This document shows, piece by piece, positions 25,441-33,660 of a DNA stretch of 64,000 nucleotides. Location of the stretch: positions 62,001-126,000 of the forward strand of contig NZ_JANIAA010000008.1 of assembly GCF_024505145.1 (NCBI RefSeq), written 5' to 3'. The notes below the pieces were generated by a model that ran no database searches, had not been told where the DNA came from, and saw only the letters and a list, made by a program, of their open reading frames with translations. The stretch's first letter is position 1. Every line of letters begins with the position of its first letter. A program made the position numbers and the translations under genes. Origin of the DNA: Streptomyces rugosispiralis (lineage in GTDB: Bacteria; Actinomycetota; Actinomycetes; Streptomycetales; Streptomycetaceae).

Positions 25441-25488
25441 TTGACGAAACGGAACGTGGATCCGTATATTAATCGGAACGACGATCCG
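25441..25488 (+). promoter_or_regulatory. Promoter with paired operator repeats for epimerase-like gene
   Basis: TTGACG (25441-25446) and TATATT (25465-25470) with 18-bp spacing form one of the clearest vegetative-type promoters in the window. Direct repeats CGGAACGTGGATCCG (25450-25464) and CGGAACGACGATCCG (25474-25488), 24 bp apart, bracket the -10 box, as expected for a repressor. No regulator is adjacent on the proper side except the TetR at 24.3-24.9 kb, whose own sites differ. Confidence 0.6.
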
Positions 25489-25533
25489 CTTCTGTCGGAG
25501 GCGCGGCAACCGTGCCGTAAGGAGAGTTCAGGA

Positions 25534-26478
25534 ATGATTCTGGTCACCGGGGGGCTCGGCTTCATCGGCTCCCACACCGTGCGGGCCCTGCTGGCCGCGG
25601 GCGAGGAGTGTGTGCTGGTCCAGCGCGGCTCCACCGAGCCGCCGGCCGGTCGCTTCGACGCGCCGGTCGCGGTGGAACGGGCCGACATCACCGATCTGAG
25701 CGCATTGCTCGACATCGGCACGCGCCACAAGATCACCGGCATTGTGCACCTCGCGGGGTCCATGCCCTGGCCGCCGGACCCCGAGCAACCCGTCGAAGCG
25801 ACGCGCACCGCGATCGGCGGCCTGCTCAACGTCCTCCAGGCCGCGCGGGACTGGGGCGTGCGACGGGTGGGCGTCGCGAGCACGATCGGCGTCTACGGCG
25901 GCGGAACGGAGGCCGCGCTCACCGAGGACATGCCCGTGTCGCTGAGCTCGGGGCACCTCATCCCGACCTTCAAGAAGATCGGCGAACTCCTCAACGACCA
26001 CCTGGCCGACGCCACCGGCATCGAGATCATCAACTACCGCATCTCCGGCATCTGGGGGCCGCTCGAACCGCACGGCCCGCTGTTCTTCGCCGCCCCCGAA
26101 CTCGTCCACGCCGCCGCGCGCGGCACCGCGCCGGACCTCTCCCCCCTCCCGGCGCCCGCGTACGCGGAGGACGCGCTCGACCTGTGCTACGCGAAGGACG
26201 CGGGCCGGGCCATCGCGCTCCTCCAGCTCGCGGACCGTCTCAACCACCGCACCTACAACGTGGCCTCCGGCCGCGCCACGAGCAACGCCGAGATCATCGC
26301 CGCCATCAAGAAGGTCGTCCCCGACGCCCGGGTCGACCTCCCCACCGGCGGGACCACCCCGCCGCGCCACCTCGACATCACCCGCATCCAGCAGGACACC
26401 GGCTACGAGCCCGCCTATGACACCGAGCGCGCGGTGGCCGAGTACATCGCCTGGCTGCGGGCGGGCAATGAGCGTTGA
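25534..26478 (+). CDS. NAD-dependent epimerase/dehydratase-like protein
   Basis: 314 aa from ATG 25534 with AAGGAG ten bases upstream. Extended-SDR Rossmann motif GGLGFIGSHTVRALLAAG at the N-terminus, acidic residue for the NAD ribose region, and VHLAGSMPWPP. The position where relatives carry YxxxK reads HLIPTFKKIGELL: the Lys is present but the catalytic Tyr is replaced. NYRISGIWGP and a substrate-domain C-terminus follow. It may be a non-catalytic or altered enzyme, or use another residue. A strong promoter with operator-like repeats precedes it. Confidence 0.75.
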   Translation: MILVTGGLGFIGSHTVRALLAAGEECVLVQRGSTEPPAGRFDAPVAVERADITDLSALLDIGTRHKITGIVHLAGSMPWPPDPEQPVEATRTAIGGLLNVLQAARDWGVRRVGVASTIGVYGGGTEAALTEDMPVSLSSGHLIPTFKKIGELLNDHLADATGIEIINYRISGIWGPLEPHGPLFFAAPELVHAAARGTAPDLSPLPAPAYAEDALDLCYAKDAGRAIALLQLADRLNHRTYNVASGRATSNAEIIAAIKKVVPDARVDLPTGGTTPPRHLDITRIQQDTGYEPAYDTERAVAEYIAWLRAGNER

Positions 26479-26617
26479 GCCGTCCTCCCGCTTGAGCTCG
26501 CGCACGAGGGCGAGCGGGTCGCCCGGGACGGCGGTGACGGCCGGGTCGGTGTCGGGCTCAAGCTGCTCGTGGCGGCGGAATAGGGGGTGGGGCGCGTCCG
26601 GGCCGCGCCCCTTCCGC

Positions 26618-27532
26618 TTATGCGGAGTGGGGGCCCTCCGGGGAGTCCTTCCGGGAGCCCTCCCGCGAGCCCATCTGTGAGCCCTTCTGGGGGCCCTCCG
26701 GGGAGTCCTTCTTCAGCTGCTCCTCGTTGGGGATCGCCCCGCCGAAGCGGCGGTCCCGCGAGGCGTACTCCAGGCACGCCCGCCACAGGTCGCGGCGGTC
26801 GAAGTCCGGCCACAGCACGTCCTGGTAGACCATCTCGGCGTACGCGCTCTGCCAGATCAGGTAGTTGGACGTGCGCTGCTCGCCGGACGGGCGCAGGAAG
26901 AGATCCACATCCGGCATGTCCGGGTAGTAGAGGTACTTCGCGAACGTCTTCTCGTTCACCTTCGACGGATCCAGGCGGCCCGCCCGGACGTCCTCCGCCA
27001 GCGCCTTCGCCGCGTCCGCGATCTCCGCGCGGCCGCCGTAGTTCATGCAGAAGTACATCGTCATGGCGTCGTTGTCCTTGGTCTGCTCCTGCGCGACCTG
27101 GAGTTCCTGCGCCACCGACTTCCACAGCTTCGGCATCCGGCCCGCCCAGCGGATCCGTACGCCCATCGCGTCCATCTCGTCGCGGCGGCGGCGGATGACA
27201 TCGCGGTTGAAGTTCATCAGGAAGCGCACCTCGTCGGGCGAGCGCTTCCAGTTCTCGGTCGAGAAGGCGTAGAGGGAGAGATTCTTGACGCCCATCTCGA
27301 GGCAGCCCTTGAGCACGTCCATCACGACGCCCTCGCCGACCTTGTGCCCCTCGGTGCGCGGCAGCCCGCGCTCCTTGGCCCAGCGGCCGTTCCCGTCCAT
27401 CACACAGGCCACGTGCTGCGGCACCAGCTCACCGGGGATCTTCGGCGGCCTGGCCCCGGACGGGTGCGGTTCCGGGGTCCGGTACTCGCGCCGCTGTCGG
27501 CCCAGAAACCCGCGTCCTGCGATGCCTGCCAT
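26618..27532 (-). CDS. uppS: Isoprenyl transferase (cis-prenyltransferase)
   Basis: 304 aa. Undecaprenyl-diphosphate-synthase type: catalytic HVACVMDGNGRWAKERG, then FSTENWKR, YFCMNYGGRAEI and DLFLRPSGEQRTSNYLIWQS, all intact. It builds the polyprenyl carrier for cell-wall synthesis. The last 30 residues are a low-complexity tail (KKDSPEGPQKGSQMG and similar) outside the family, encoded by imperfect repeats at 26625-26715. Followed 48 bp upstream by recO in the same direction, the usual Streptomyces order. Confidence 0.95.
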   Translation of the reverse strand: MAGIAGRGFLGRQRREYRTPEPHPSGARPPKIPGELVPQHVACVMDGNGRWAKERGLPRTEGHKVGEGVVMDVLKGCLEMGVKNLSLYAFSTENWKRSPDEVRFLMNFNRDVIRRRRDEMDAMGVRIRWAGRMPKLWKSVAQELQVAQEQTKDNDAMTMYFCMNYGGRAEIADAAKALAEDVRAGRLDPSKVNEKTFAKYLYYPDMPDVDLFLRPSGEQRTSNYLIWQSAYAEMVYQDVLWPDFDRRDLWRACLEYASRDRRFGGAIPNEEQLKKDSPEGPQKGSQMGSREGSRKDSPEGPHSA

Positions 27533-27580
27533 GTCTCCCTCAGCCCTTGCTCTCTGTGCCGCTCATACTGCTGTTTGCAG

Positions 27581-28330
27581 CTACTTCTCTACGTACCGCA
27601 GCGACCGAAGCCCCCGCTCCAGGTGCCAGTGCAAATACGCCGCCACGAGGCCGCTGCCCTCCCGGACGTGCCGCAGCTCACACGCGTCCGCCGTCTCCCA
27701 GTCGCCCGTCAGCAGCGCGCCCAGCAGCGTCAGCGACTCCGCCGAGGGTACGACGCTTCCGGGCACCCGGCACTCTCCGCAGATGACCCCGCCCGCACCG
27801 ACCGAGAAGAACCGGTTCGGACCGGGCATCCCGCACTTGGCGCAGTCGTCGAAACTCGGTGCGTAGCCGTTCACGGCGAGGGAACGGAGCAGAAACGCGT
27901 CCAGGACGAGATGCGGCTCATGATCCCCGGCGGCGAGGGTGCGCAGCGCGCCGACGAGCAGCAGATACTGCTGTACGGCGGGCTCGCCCTCGTGGTCGGT
28001 GAACCGCTCGGCCGTCTCCAGCATGGCCGTACCGGCGGTGTAACGGGCGTAGTCGGTGACGATCGATCCACCGTACGGAGCGATCGTCTCGCTCTGCGTA
28101 CACAGCGGCAGCCCGCGCCCGATCAGCTCGCCACCCCCGCGCGAGAAGAACTGCACGTCGACGTGGCTGAACGGTTCGAGCCGCGCGCCGAACTTCGACT
28201 TCGTCCGCCGCACGCCCCGCGCGACGGCGCGGACGCGGCCGTTGTTGCGGGTGAGCAGGGTGATGATCCGGTCCGCCTCGCCCAGCTTCTGGGTGCGCAG
28301 CACGATGCCGTCGTCGCGGAACAGACTCAT
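27581..28330 (-). CDS. recO: DNA repair protein RecO
   Basis: 249 aa. The N-terminal OB fold begins MSLFRDDGIVLRTQKLGEAD, followed by RVRAVARGVRRTKSKFG. The helical domain carries zinc Cys residues in CAKCG and ICGEC (about 180-203). Mediates RecA loading with RecFR. Full length, canonical start. Upstream of uppS. Confidence 0.96.
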   Translation of the reverse strand: MSLFRDDGIVLRTQKLGEADRIITLLTRNNGRVRAVARGVRRTKSKFGARLEPFSHVDVQFFSRGGGELIGRGLPLCTQSETIAPYGGSIVTDYARYTAGTAMLETAERFTDHEGEPAVQQYLLLVGALRTLAAGDHEPHLVLDAFLLRSLAVNGYAPSFDDCAKCGMPGPNRFFSVGAGGVICGECRVPGSVVPSAESLTLLGALLTGDWETADACELRHVREGSGLVAAYLHWHLERGLRSLRYVEK

Positions 28331-28345
28331 GCGCCTTATTGTCCC

Positions 28346-28549
28346 TCAGCGGGACAGCTGATCGAACCGCCCGGCCCGGACGGCCCGGGTGAGCGCCCGG
28401 AGGGCGGCGGGGGTGGTGGCGATCACGGTCCCGGGTTCGTCGCTCTCTCGGAGAAGGATCGCGGCGTCCGGGATCTGGGCCAGCTCGACGCAGTTGCTCT
28501 CCTCGTTCTCGGTCGAGTACGAGGACTTCCGCCACTGTATGGGAGACAT
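28346..28549 (-). CDS. DUF397 protein of a whiJ-like trio
   Basis: 67 aa from ATG 28549. Diagnostic MSPIQWRKSSYSTENEESNC and VELAQIPDAAILLRESDEPG of DUF397, a small domain almost confined to sporulating actinomycetes. It starts 10 bp after the XRE regulator stop. Such proteins are typically co-encoded with an XRE/DUF5753-type regulator and act as its small partner, possibly antagonising it; partner pairing inferred from gene order. Confidence 0.92.
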   Translation of the reverse strand: MSPIQWRKSSYSTENEESNCVELAQIPDAAILLRESDEPGTVIATTPAALRALTRAVRAGRFDQLSR

Positions 28550-28559
28550 GTCTATACCT

Positions 28560-29408
28560 TCAGAGTCGTTGCGCGATGGCATGGATGAAGTCGCGCGTGT
28601 CTTCAGACGTGAGGGACAGTTCTTCCGTCCGGTCGAGAATGCGCTGGTAGTTGGCAAGGTGGGTCTCTCCGTCGAGGAACATCACACCTGTGGGCGCGTC
28701 GAGTTGCAGCGTGTCCAACTGCGGCACCGGTCCGGAGGCATAGAGCGCAGAGCTCCCCGCGTTCGGAAAGCCTCCGGCGGAGAACGGGATGACACGTACG
28801 GTCACGTTGTCCCGCTCCGACGCCTCCAAGACGTACTCAAGCTGGCCACGGGCAACCTTCGGGCCGCCGAACGTGACTCGCAACGCGGCCTCGTGGATGA
28901 CGAACGTGCACGTTGGCGGATCGTCCCGGTCGAGTACGTCTCGCCGTTTCAGCCGATAGGAAAGCCTGCGGCGTAGCTGCACAGCCGTCGGCTCGGGTAC
29001 AGCGGTAGCGAACACCGCCTTGGCGTAGTCCTCGGTTTGCAACAGACCAGGCATGTTCATGGTCTGCACCGTGCGCATGCTCACAGCATGGTGTTCCAGT
29101 TCGGCCAGGTCGAGAGCGCCCACAGACAGCTTGCCGCGATACTCTTCCCACCACCCCTGGACACGTTCGACGGCCATCCCCACCAGGGCGTCGACATACG
29201 CCGCATCGCCGCAGGAGTAGATCTCGGCGAACGAGCGGACGCGCTCCTCGCTCACGCCAAAACGACCGGCCTCCGTGTTGCTGATCCGAGTTCGGTCCAC
29301 ACCCAGATGCTGAGCGGCTTGCACCACGTTCATCCCGGCGTGCTCGCGCATTTTGCGGAGCTCCGCACCCAGGCGTCGTTGCCTCGCGGTCGGCGCCGTC
29401 CTCGGCAT
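28560..29408 (-). CDS. XRE-family regulator, whiJ/Scr1-like
   Basis: 282 aa. HTH_31-type domain at residues 8-65 (RRLGAELRKMREHAGMNVVQ, GVDRTRISNTEAGRFG), then the DUF5753 ligand/partner domain with MNMPGLLQTEDYAKAVF, FVIHEAALRV and MFLDGETHLANY. Streptomyces carry dozens of these, often in a trio with DUF397 and a divergent RsbW-like ATPase, and members affect development (whiJ). The palindrome at 29468-29501 in the divergent promoter region is its likely target. Confidence 0.93.
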   Translation of the reverse strand: MPRTAPTARQRRLGAELRKMREHAGMNVVQAAQHLGVDRTRISNTEAGRFGVSEERVRSFAEIYSCGDAAYVDALVGMAVERVQGWWEEYRGKLSVGALDLAELEHHAVSMRTVQTMNMPGLLQTEDYAKAVFATAVPEPTAVQLRRRLSYRLKRRDVLDRDDPPTCTFVIHEAALRVTFGGPKVARGQLEYVLEASERDNVTVRVIPFSAGGFPNAGSSALYASGPVPQLDTLQLDAPTGVMFLDGETHLANYQRILDRTEELSLTSEDTRDFIHAIAQRL

Positions 29409-29467
29409 GCGCTCTCCCCTTCGCTTGCGGTCAGTGTTGCGTGGAACGCTCCCACACGTCCAGCTAG

Positions 29468-29501
29468 AGCACGAATTCTATCGAGTGATAGCACTCGTGC
29501 T
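29468..29501. promoter_or_regulatory. Nested palindrome between XRE regulator and ATPase gene
   Basis: Outer arms AGCACGA (29468-29474) / TCGTGCT (29495-29501) and inner arms CGAGTG (29482-29487) / CACTCG (29492-29497) share bases, giving two mutually exclusive dyads in 34 bp. AT-rich core and central placement between divergent genes suit an operator for the whiJ-like regulator. Confidence 0.6.
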
Positions 29502-29570
29502 CATCAATGGCCTATGGTCCTGCTAGCGCAACGCATCGAACCAATCACGCACCGCGTTGGGAGCACCGCC

Positions 29571-29999
29571 ATGCCCGAAGTCGCCAAAGCCGCCGAACCC
29601 CCATACGCCTACCGACTCAGCGCCCCCAACTCCCCCAAGAGCCCCAGGGTCTGCCGCGACGCGATCGCCGCACTCCTCCAGGCCAACGACCTGCACGACC
29701 TCGCGGACACGGCGAAACTCCTGGTCTCCGAGGCCGTGACGAACGTCAATCAGCACACCGACACGCAGCTGATCCACATCGACACCCTCGTCCGGGACCG
29801 CATCGCGACGATCGCCGTACGCGACGGCTCCCCGGAACGCCACCCGTACCCCCGCGACGCGGCGCCCGACGAGGAGGGCGGGCGCGGGCTGTTCCTGATG
29901 CGGGAGCTGGCCTACGCATGGGGCGTCACCTGGGAGAACGGTCTGCGCCCCACCGGCAAACACATCTGGTTCGAGCTGCGCGAACCCGTCACCGAATGA
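29571..29999 (+). CDS. RsbW-like ATP-binding protein (whiJ-trio member)
   Basis: 142 aa from ATG 29571 with GGGAG nine bases upstream. GHKL fold: N box LLVSEAVTNVNQHT, G1-like VRDGSPERHP, and G2 DEEGGRGLFLMRELA. These single-domain kinases resemble anti-sigma factors and form the divergent arm of whiJ-like clusters. Its stop overlaps the methyltransferase start (ATGA), tying that gene to the cluster. Confidence 0.9.
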   Translation: MPEVAKAAEPPYAYRLSAPNSPKSPRVCRDAIAALLQANDLHDLADTAKLLVSEAVTNVNQHTDTQLIHIDTLVRDRIATIAVRDGSPERHPYPRDAAPDEEGGRGLFLMRELAYAWGVTWENGLRPTGKHIWFELREPVTE

Positions 30000-31177
30000 C
30001 CGGGGCTACGCCGCTGACCCCCGACGGCACGGCCGACCTCGCCCAGCGGGTCTCGGACGGCGGCCACCTCCCGGCCGCGTGGCTCGGCGCCTTCACTCGC
30101 GTCGATCGCGCGGGGTTCCTCCCCGATCGCATCTGGGTCCGCGTCGCGGACGGGTACGAGCCCGTCGACCGCGCCGCAGAGCCGGACCGCTGGCGGAAGC
30201 TGGCCTACAGTGACGAAGCGCTGGTCATCCAGGTCGAGGATCGGCCCGGCGCCGCGGTGGTGCGTACCCCGTCCAGCTCAGCGAGCATGCCGAGTGTCGT
30301 CGCCACCATGCTCCGGGCGCTCGACGTCCACGACGGGCAGCGCGTCCTCGAGATCGGTGCGGGCACCGGATACAACGCCGCTCTCCTGTCCGCCAAACTC
30401 GGCAGCGAGCAGGTGACCACCGTCGAGGTCGATCCCGCCCTCGCCGACAGGGCGCGCACCGCTCTGAGGTCCGCGGGCTACCGACCCGCGGTGCTCACCG
30501 CGGACGGTGTCGACGGATGGCCCCCGGGCGCGCCGTACGACCGCGTCATCGCCACCTGCGCCGTACACGACGTGCCGAGCGCCTGGATCGAGCAGACCGC
30601 GCCCGGGGGGCTCATCGTCCTCCCCTGGGGCACGGCGCTGCGCAATGGCGCGCTGCTGCGGCTCACCGTCGAGGACGGCCCCGACGGGCCCGTGGCCTCC
30701 GGCCCGGTCGTCGGCGACAGCCCGTTCATGTGGCTGCGGGCGCAGGCACCCGAGCGGGACGTTATGGCCGTCGTCCATGGGGAGGCCGACGGCTCCCGGA
30801 CTCGCCTCGATCCGGGCTTCCTCGGCGACGACGACGCATGGTTCGCAGCCGGAGTCCTGGTCCCGGGCTGCCGGTCGGCGGTAGGCCCAGGGCCCGACGG
30901 CGAGTGGACCCTCTGGCTCGCCGACTCGGCCTCCGGCTCATGGGCGTCCGTCGACTACGAGCCGGGCGCCACCGACTACGAGGTGTGGCAGCGAGGTCCA
31001 CGGCTTCTCTGGAATGAGCTGGAGGCGGCCCACGCTTGGTGGACGCGGGCCGGGCGGCCAACGCGCACGAGGTTCGGACTCACTGTTACCACCGCCGGTC
31101 AGCGGGTGTGGCTCGACTGTCCGAACTACGTCGTCCCCGCTGACGTCCAGGGGGAGGGCAACGCGATCCCACCGTGA
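29996..31177 (+). CDS. PCMT-like SAM methyltransferase with C-terminal extension
   Basis: 393 aa, ATG overlapping the preceding stop. Residues 1-200 match protein-L-isoaspartate methyltransferase-like enzymes: SASMPSVVATMLRALDV, SAM motif I VLEIGAGTGYNAALLSAKLG, TVEVDPALADRAR, and APGGLIVLPWG. The remaining 190 aa form an extra domain containing LLWNELEAAHAWWTRAGRPT, seen in actinobacterial versions linked to regulators or peptide modification. True repair activity is uncertain; coupling to a whiJ-like cluster suggests a regulatory or metabolite-modifying role. Confidence 0.8.
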   Translation: MTGATPLTPDGTADLAQRVSDGGHLPAAWLGAFTRVDRAGFLPDRIWVRVADGYEPVDRAAEPDRWRKLAYSDEALVIQVEDRPGAAVVRTPSSSASMPSVVATMLRALDVHDGQRVLEIGAGTGYNAALLSAKLGSEQVTTVEVDPALADRARTALRSAGYRPAVLTADGVDGWPPGAPYDRVIATCAVHDVPSAWIEQTAPGGLIVLPWGTALRNGALLRLTVEDGPDGPVASGPVVGDSPFMWLRAQAPERDVMAVVHGEADGSRTRLDPGFLGDDDAWFAAGVLVPGCRSAVGPGPDGEWTLWLADSASGSWASVDYEPGATDYEVWQRGPRLLWNELEAAHAWWTRAGRPTRTRFGLTVTTAGQRVWLDCPNYVVPADVQGEGNAIPP

Positions 31178-31300
31178 CGGATGGGAGGCGTAGGTGCCGC
31201 ATCCAGCCTGTCGGACGCCCTCATCCCGCAAGTCAGAGACGAGATCGTCGATCAGACATGGGTACGGTGTCCTGCCTGTCGGACACCCCGGAGGACGCCC

Positions 31301-31969
31301 ATGCCGCGCGAGTCGACCACCTTGCCGGAGTACTGGGACAGCTACAAGCCGTACCGCGAGGAGGGCGAGCAGCCGACGCCTGACGTTGAGGCCTTCGCAT
31401 GGACCCAGTACGACGGGCACGGCCCCGGCGAGGAGTTCCTGGGCAGCCCGCGTACCGCGCTGGAGCTGGGCTGCGCCGAGGGCAAGGAGGCCGTGTACCT
31501 CGCTCGAACCGGCGTCGCGGTGACCGCTTTGGACTTCTCCACCGCCCAGGTCGCACGTGCCCGTCGATGGTGGGACGGCACCCCTGGGCTGACATTCGTC
31601 CAAGCCGAGGCATGCGGCTATCTCGCTACGACTGAGGCGACGTACGACGCCGTCTTCTCCATCTGGGGTGCACTCTGGTTCACCGACCCCGACGACCTGG
31701 TCCCACTGATCGCCAAGCGCCTCAGCCCAGGCGGCACCCTTGCCTTCTCGCAGGCCGAGCCGCTCGAGGGCTACTACGGCCCGCAGCCGATGTACGGGAA
31801 CGGTCTCGCCGGCCGCAAGCTCACCCTCCTGCGCTGGTCGTACCCGCCACAGTGGTGGGCCGATCTGCTCAAGCGGACCGGGTTCGTCGACATCGACGCC
31901 CGTGTGCTTCCCGCGCCCAGGCCGACCGACGTCGGGACCCTCATGGTGCGCGCGAGGGCTCCGAAGTGA
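31301..31969 (+). CDS. Class I SAM-dependent methyltransferase
   Basis: 222 aa from ATG 31301 with GGAGG seven bases upstream. Motif I TALELGCAEGKEAVYLARTG, ALDFSTAQVARARR, YDAVFSIWGALWFTD and the post-motif LSPGGTLAFSQAEP. It resembles ubiE/tehB-like small-molecule methyltransferases. The upstream 120 bp contains a repeated GCCTGTCGGAC (31208 and 31274) and probably its own promoter. Substrate unknown. Confidence 0.82.
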   Translation: MPRESTTLPEYWDSYKPYREEGEQPTPDVEAFAWTQYDGHGPGEEFLGSPRTALELGCAEGKEAVYLARTGVAVTALDFSTAQVARARRWWDGTPGLTFVQAEACGYLATTEATYDAVFSIWGALWFTDPDDLVPLIAKRLSPGGTLAFSQAEPLEGYYGPQPMYGNGLAGRKLTLLRWSYPPQWWADLLKRTGFVDIDARVLPAPRPTDVGTLMVRARAPK

Positions 31970-31972
31970 ATG

Positions 31973-32317
31973 AGGGGTAGCCGGAAGGAGCGGATCGCGT
32001 CCGAGTTGCCGCGCAGCGCCACCTTCGCCATGCTCGCGTTCTTGATCGCCGTCTCGATCTGAGCCATCGACGAGCCGGAGTTGACCCCGGGCACGGTCGC
32101 GGTGTTCAGCGCGTAGGGCGTGAAGGTGTACGGATGCGTCGAACCGCCGGGGCAGGGCCCGAAGTACTGCTGGGCGCTGGAGCCGCTGCCCATGGCCTTC
32201 TGTTTGGCGCCGTCCTGGCCGGTGGTTCCGGCGCCCCAGGCATGGCCGCCGTCGACGGCGATGTCCAGCGGGCGGTCGGCGTCGGCGCCGTTGGCGTAGC
32301 CGAGCCCCGTATGGGTG
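31973..32317 (-). pseudogene. Remnant of a PEBP (YbhB/YbcL-like) protein gene
   Basis: Reading leftwards, an uninterrupted segment includes DADRPLDIAVDGGHAWG, YFGPCPGGSTHPYTFTPYAL, NTATVPGVNSG, QIETAIKNASMAKVALRGNS. This is the C-terminal half of Raf-kinase-inhibitor-like phosphatidylethanolamine-binding proteins. The N-terminal half is absent and the frame runs on past the normal C-terminus into the neighbouring methyltransferase antisense, so the copy is dead. Confidence 0.6.
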
Positions 32318-32570
32318 TCAGCGGACCCGCGGCAGCGTGTAGCCGCGCCTGAGCCCGAACCGGGAGATGACCAGCAAGACGGCCAGTTCGCCGAGTATCA
32401 CCAGGAAGACCCCGGCCTTCGGCAACACCGAGCCCAGCAGTCGGCCACGCGACCCGCATTCGGTCTCCGCGAAGGGGACTCCGTGCCGGGTTGCGGGGCC
32501 AGTGAAGCCAGCCCGGTGGGCCGGACCGCGTCGGTGGCGGCTGAGCCGAGGAGCAGGCCGGTCAGATTGT
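32318..32570 (-). pseudogene. Frameshifted fragment of a membrane protein
   Basis: A stretch ending at TGA 32318 encodes GVFLVILGELAVLLVISRFG then LRRGYTLPRVR, a final membrane helix and tail. Upstream the sense moves to another frame (NLTGLLLGSAATDAVRPTGL). The frame break lies near 32460-32480. No start or complete domain remains; family not recognised. Confidence 0.4.
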
Positions 32571-32773
32571 GGGTGCCGCGGCGCGGTGCGATGCCGCGGC
32601 CTGTGCGATGCCGTGGCCGCGACATCGCCGCCGCGATGTCACAGCCATGTGCTGGGCGCGATCTGGGCCGGTCACAACCCGGCACGGGGAGGCCAGTTGG
32701 CGGCCCGGCGGCGTTCCCCATTGCGCACACTGGTGGAGCGGGGCAGGTCAGAGACGAGTTGGGGGGATACGCC

Positions 32774-32977
32774 ATGGCGGCCGGTTGCCGGGACTGTGAG
32801 ACGTGTACGAGGTCGTGGCTGGGGCGGCTGTTCCAGAACGCGGCGGTGGGGCTGATGCATGTGGTGACGATCGGCATCAGCTACCTGATCAAGAAGGGGT
32901 TCAGGCGGCACTGCCCGCAGTGCGGGCACCTGCTGTCCAGGCATGCGCGCAGGGCGGACGGTTCGTTCCGGGACTAG
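32774..32977 (+). CDS. Small membrane protein with zinc-ribbon-like Cys pairs
   Basis: 67 aa from ATG 32774. N-terminal CRDCETC, a central hydrophobic helix (VGLMHVVTIGISYLI), then KKGFRRHCPQCGHLLSRHAR. The two Cys clusters lie on either side of a single helix, suggesting a metal-binding anchored protein. Normal Streptomyces codon use supports expression, and a 13-bp terminator starts at its stop codon. Function unknown. Confidence 0.65.
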   Translation: MAAGCRDCETCTRSWLGRLFQNAAVGLMHVVTIGISYLIKKGFRRHCPQCGHLLSRHARRADGSFRD

Positions 32978-33009
32978 GGCCCGTCCGGCGGATCGTGCCG
33001 GACGGGCCC
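32977..33009. terminator. Perfect 13-bp stem-loop terminator
   Basis: GGGCCCGTCCGGC (32977-32989) pairs with GCCGGACGGGCCC (32997-33009) around a 7-nt loop. It starts at the last base of the small membrane-protein stop codon and lies 18 bp from the end of the convergent relic gene, so it probably served both. Confidence 0.85.
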
Positions 33010-33026
33010 CTGGTCCCGGGGAGGGC

Positions 33027-33660
33027 TCAGCGCTTCAGCGTGAAGGTGAAGTCGCCGGTGAGCTTGGTGCTCAGCCGGACCGCCGAGACGAGCTTCCCCT
33101 CCGTGATCAGCCTCTCGGCCTCGGCCCGCGAAAGGCCGCAGCCTTCAGCGATCAGCCGCACCGGCCGGACGGGGATCCGCGCCGCGAAGCGGACCGAGAC
33201 GTCGATCTTCCCCAGGCGCTCGGCTTCGCCCGAGCGGGGGCGGCCCCATCCGCGGTCCAGGTGATCCGATCCGCCGGTGTCGAGACGCCAGGCGTCGTCC
33301 CAGTCGAGGGCGACGCGATTACGGCGCCGCACGACCGGATCCTGGAGCAACTCGGCCGTCAGGCCGAGGTGGTTGCCGTGCAGCGCACGAGGAGCCAGGC
33401 GTCGAAGTACACCGGTTTCAGTGAGAAATCCGCAGCAAAAAATGGCGCACAGCGGCGCCAGTTGGGCGACGGTCCGCTCGTTCCTGACCAACAGGCCCAC
33501 ATAGGCGCCCGCCCAGCTCAGCGCGTATCGCCCCAGCATGAGCAGCAGGAACGCTTCGACTGTGGGGATCGGGCCGCGATGCGGCTGCCCACGGCGATCA
33601 ACGAGACGCCCACTTGGGACGAAACGGCCACCCCGGCGATCGGCGGGGCATCTCCTACGT
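33027..33660 (-). pseudogene. Decayed DUF1062-like gene and adjoining membrane fragment
   Basis: The last 120 codons read cleanly (AELLQDPVVRRRNRVALDWD, IPVRPVRLIAEGCGLSRAEA, STKLTGDFTFTLKR) and look like the C-terminus of DUF1062 proteins. The matching upstream piece FSLKPVYFDAWLLVRCTA is in a different frame near 33400-33440. Further upstream, frames with RYALSWAGAYVGLLVRNE resemble a membrane protein instead. Several frameshifts and a chimeric start indicate decay. Confidence 0.5.
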
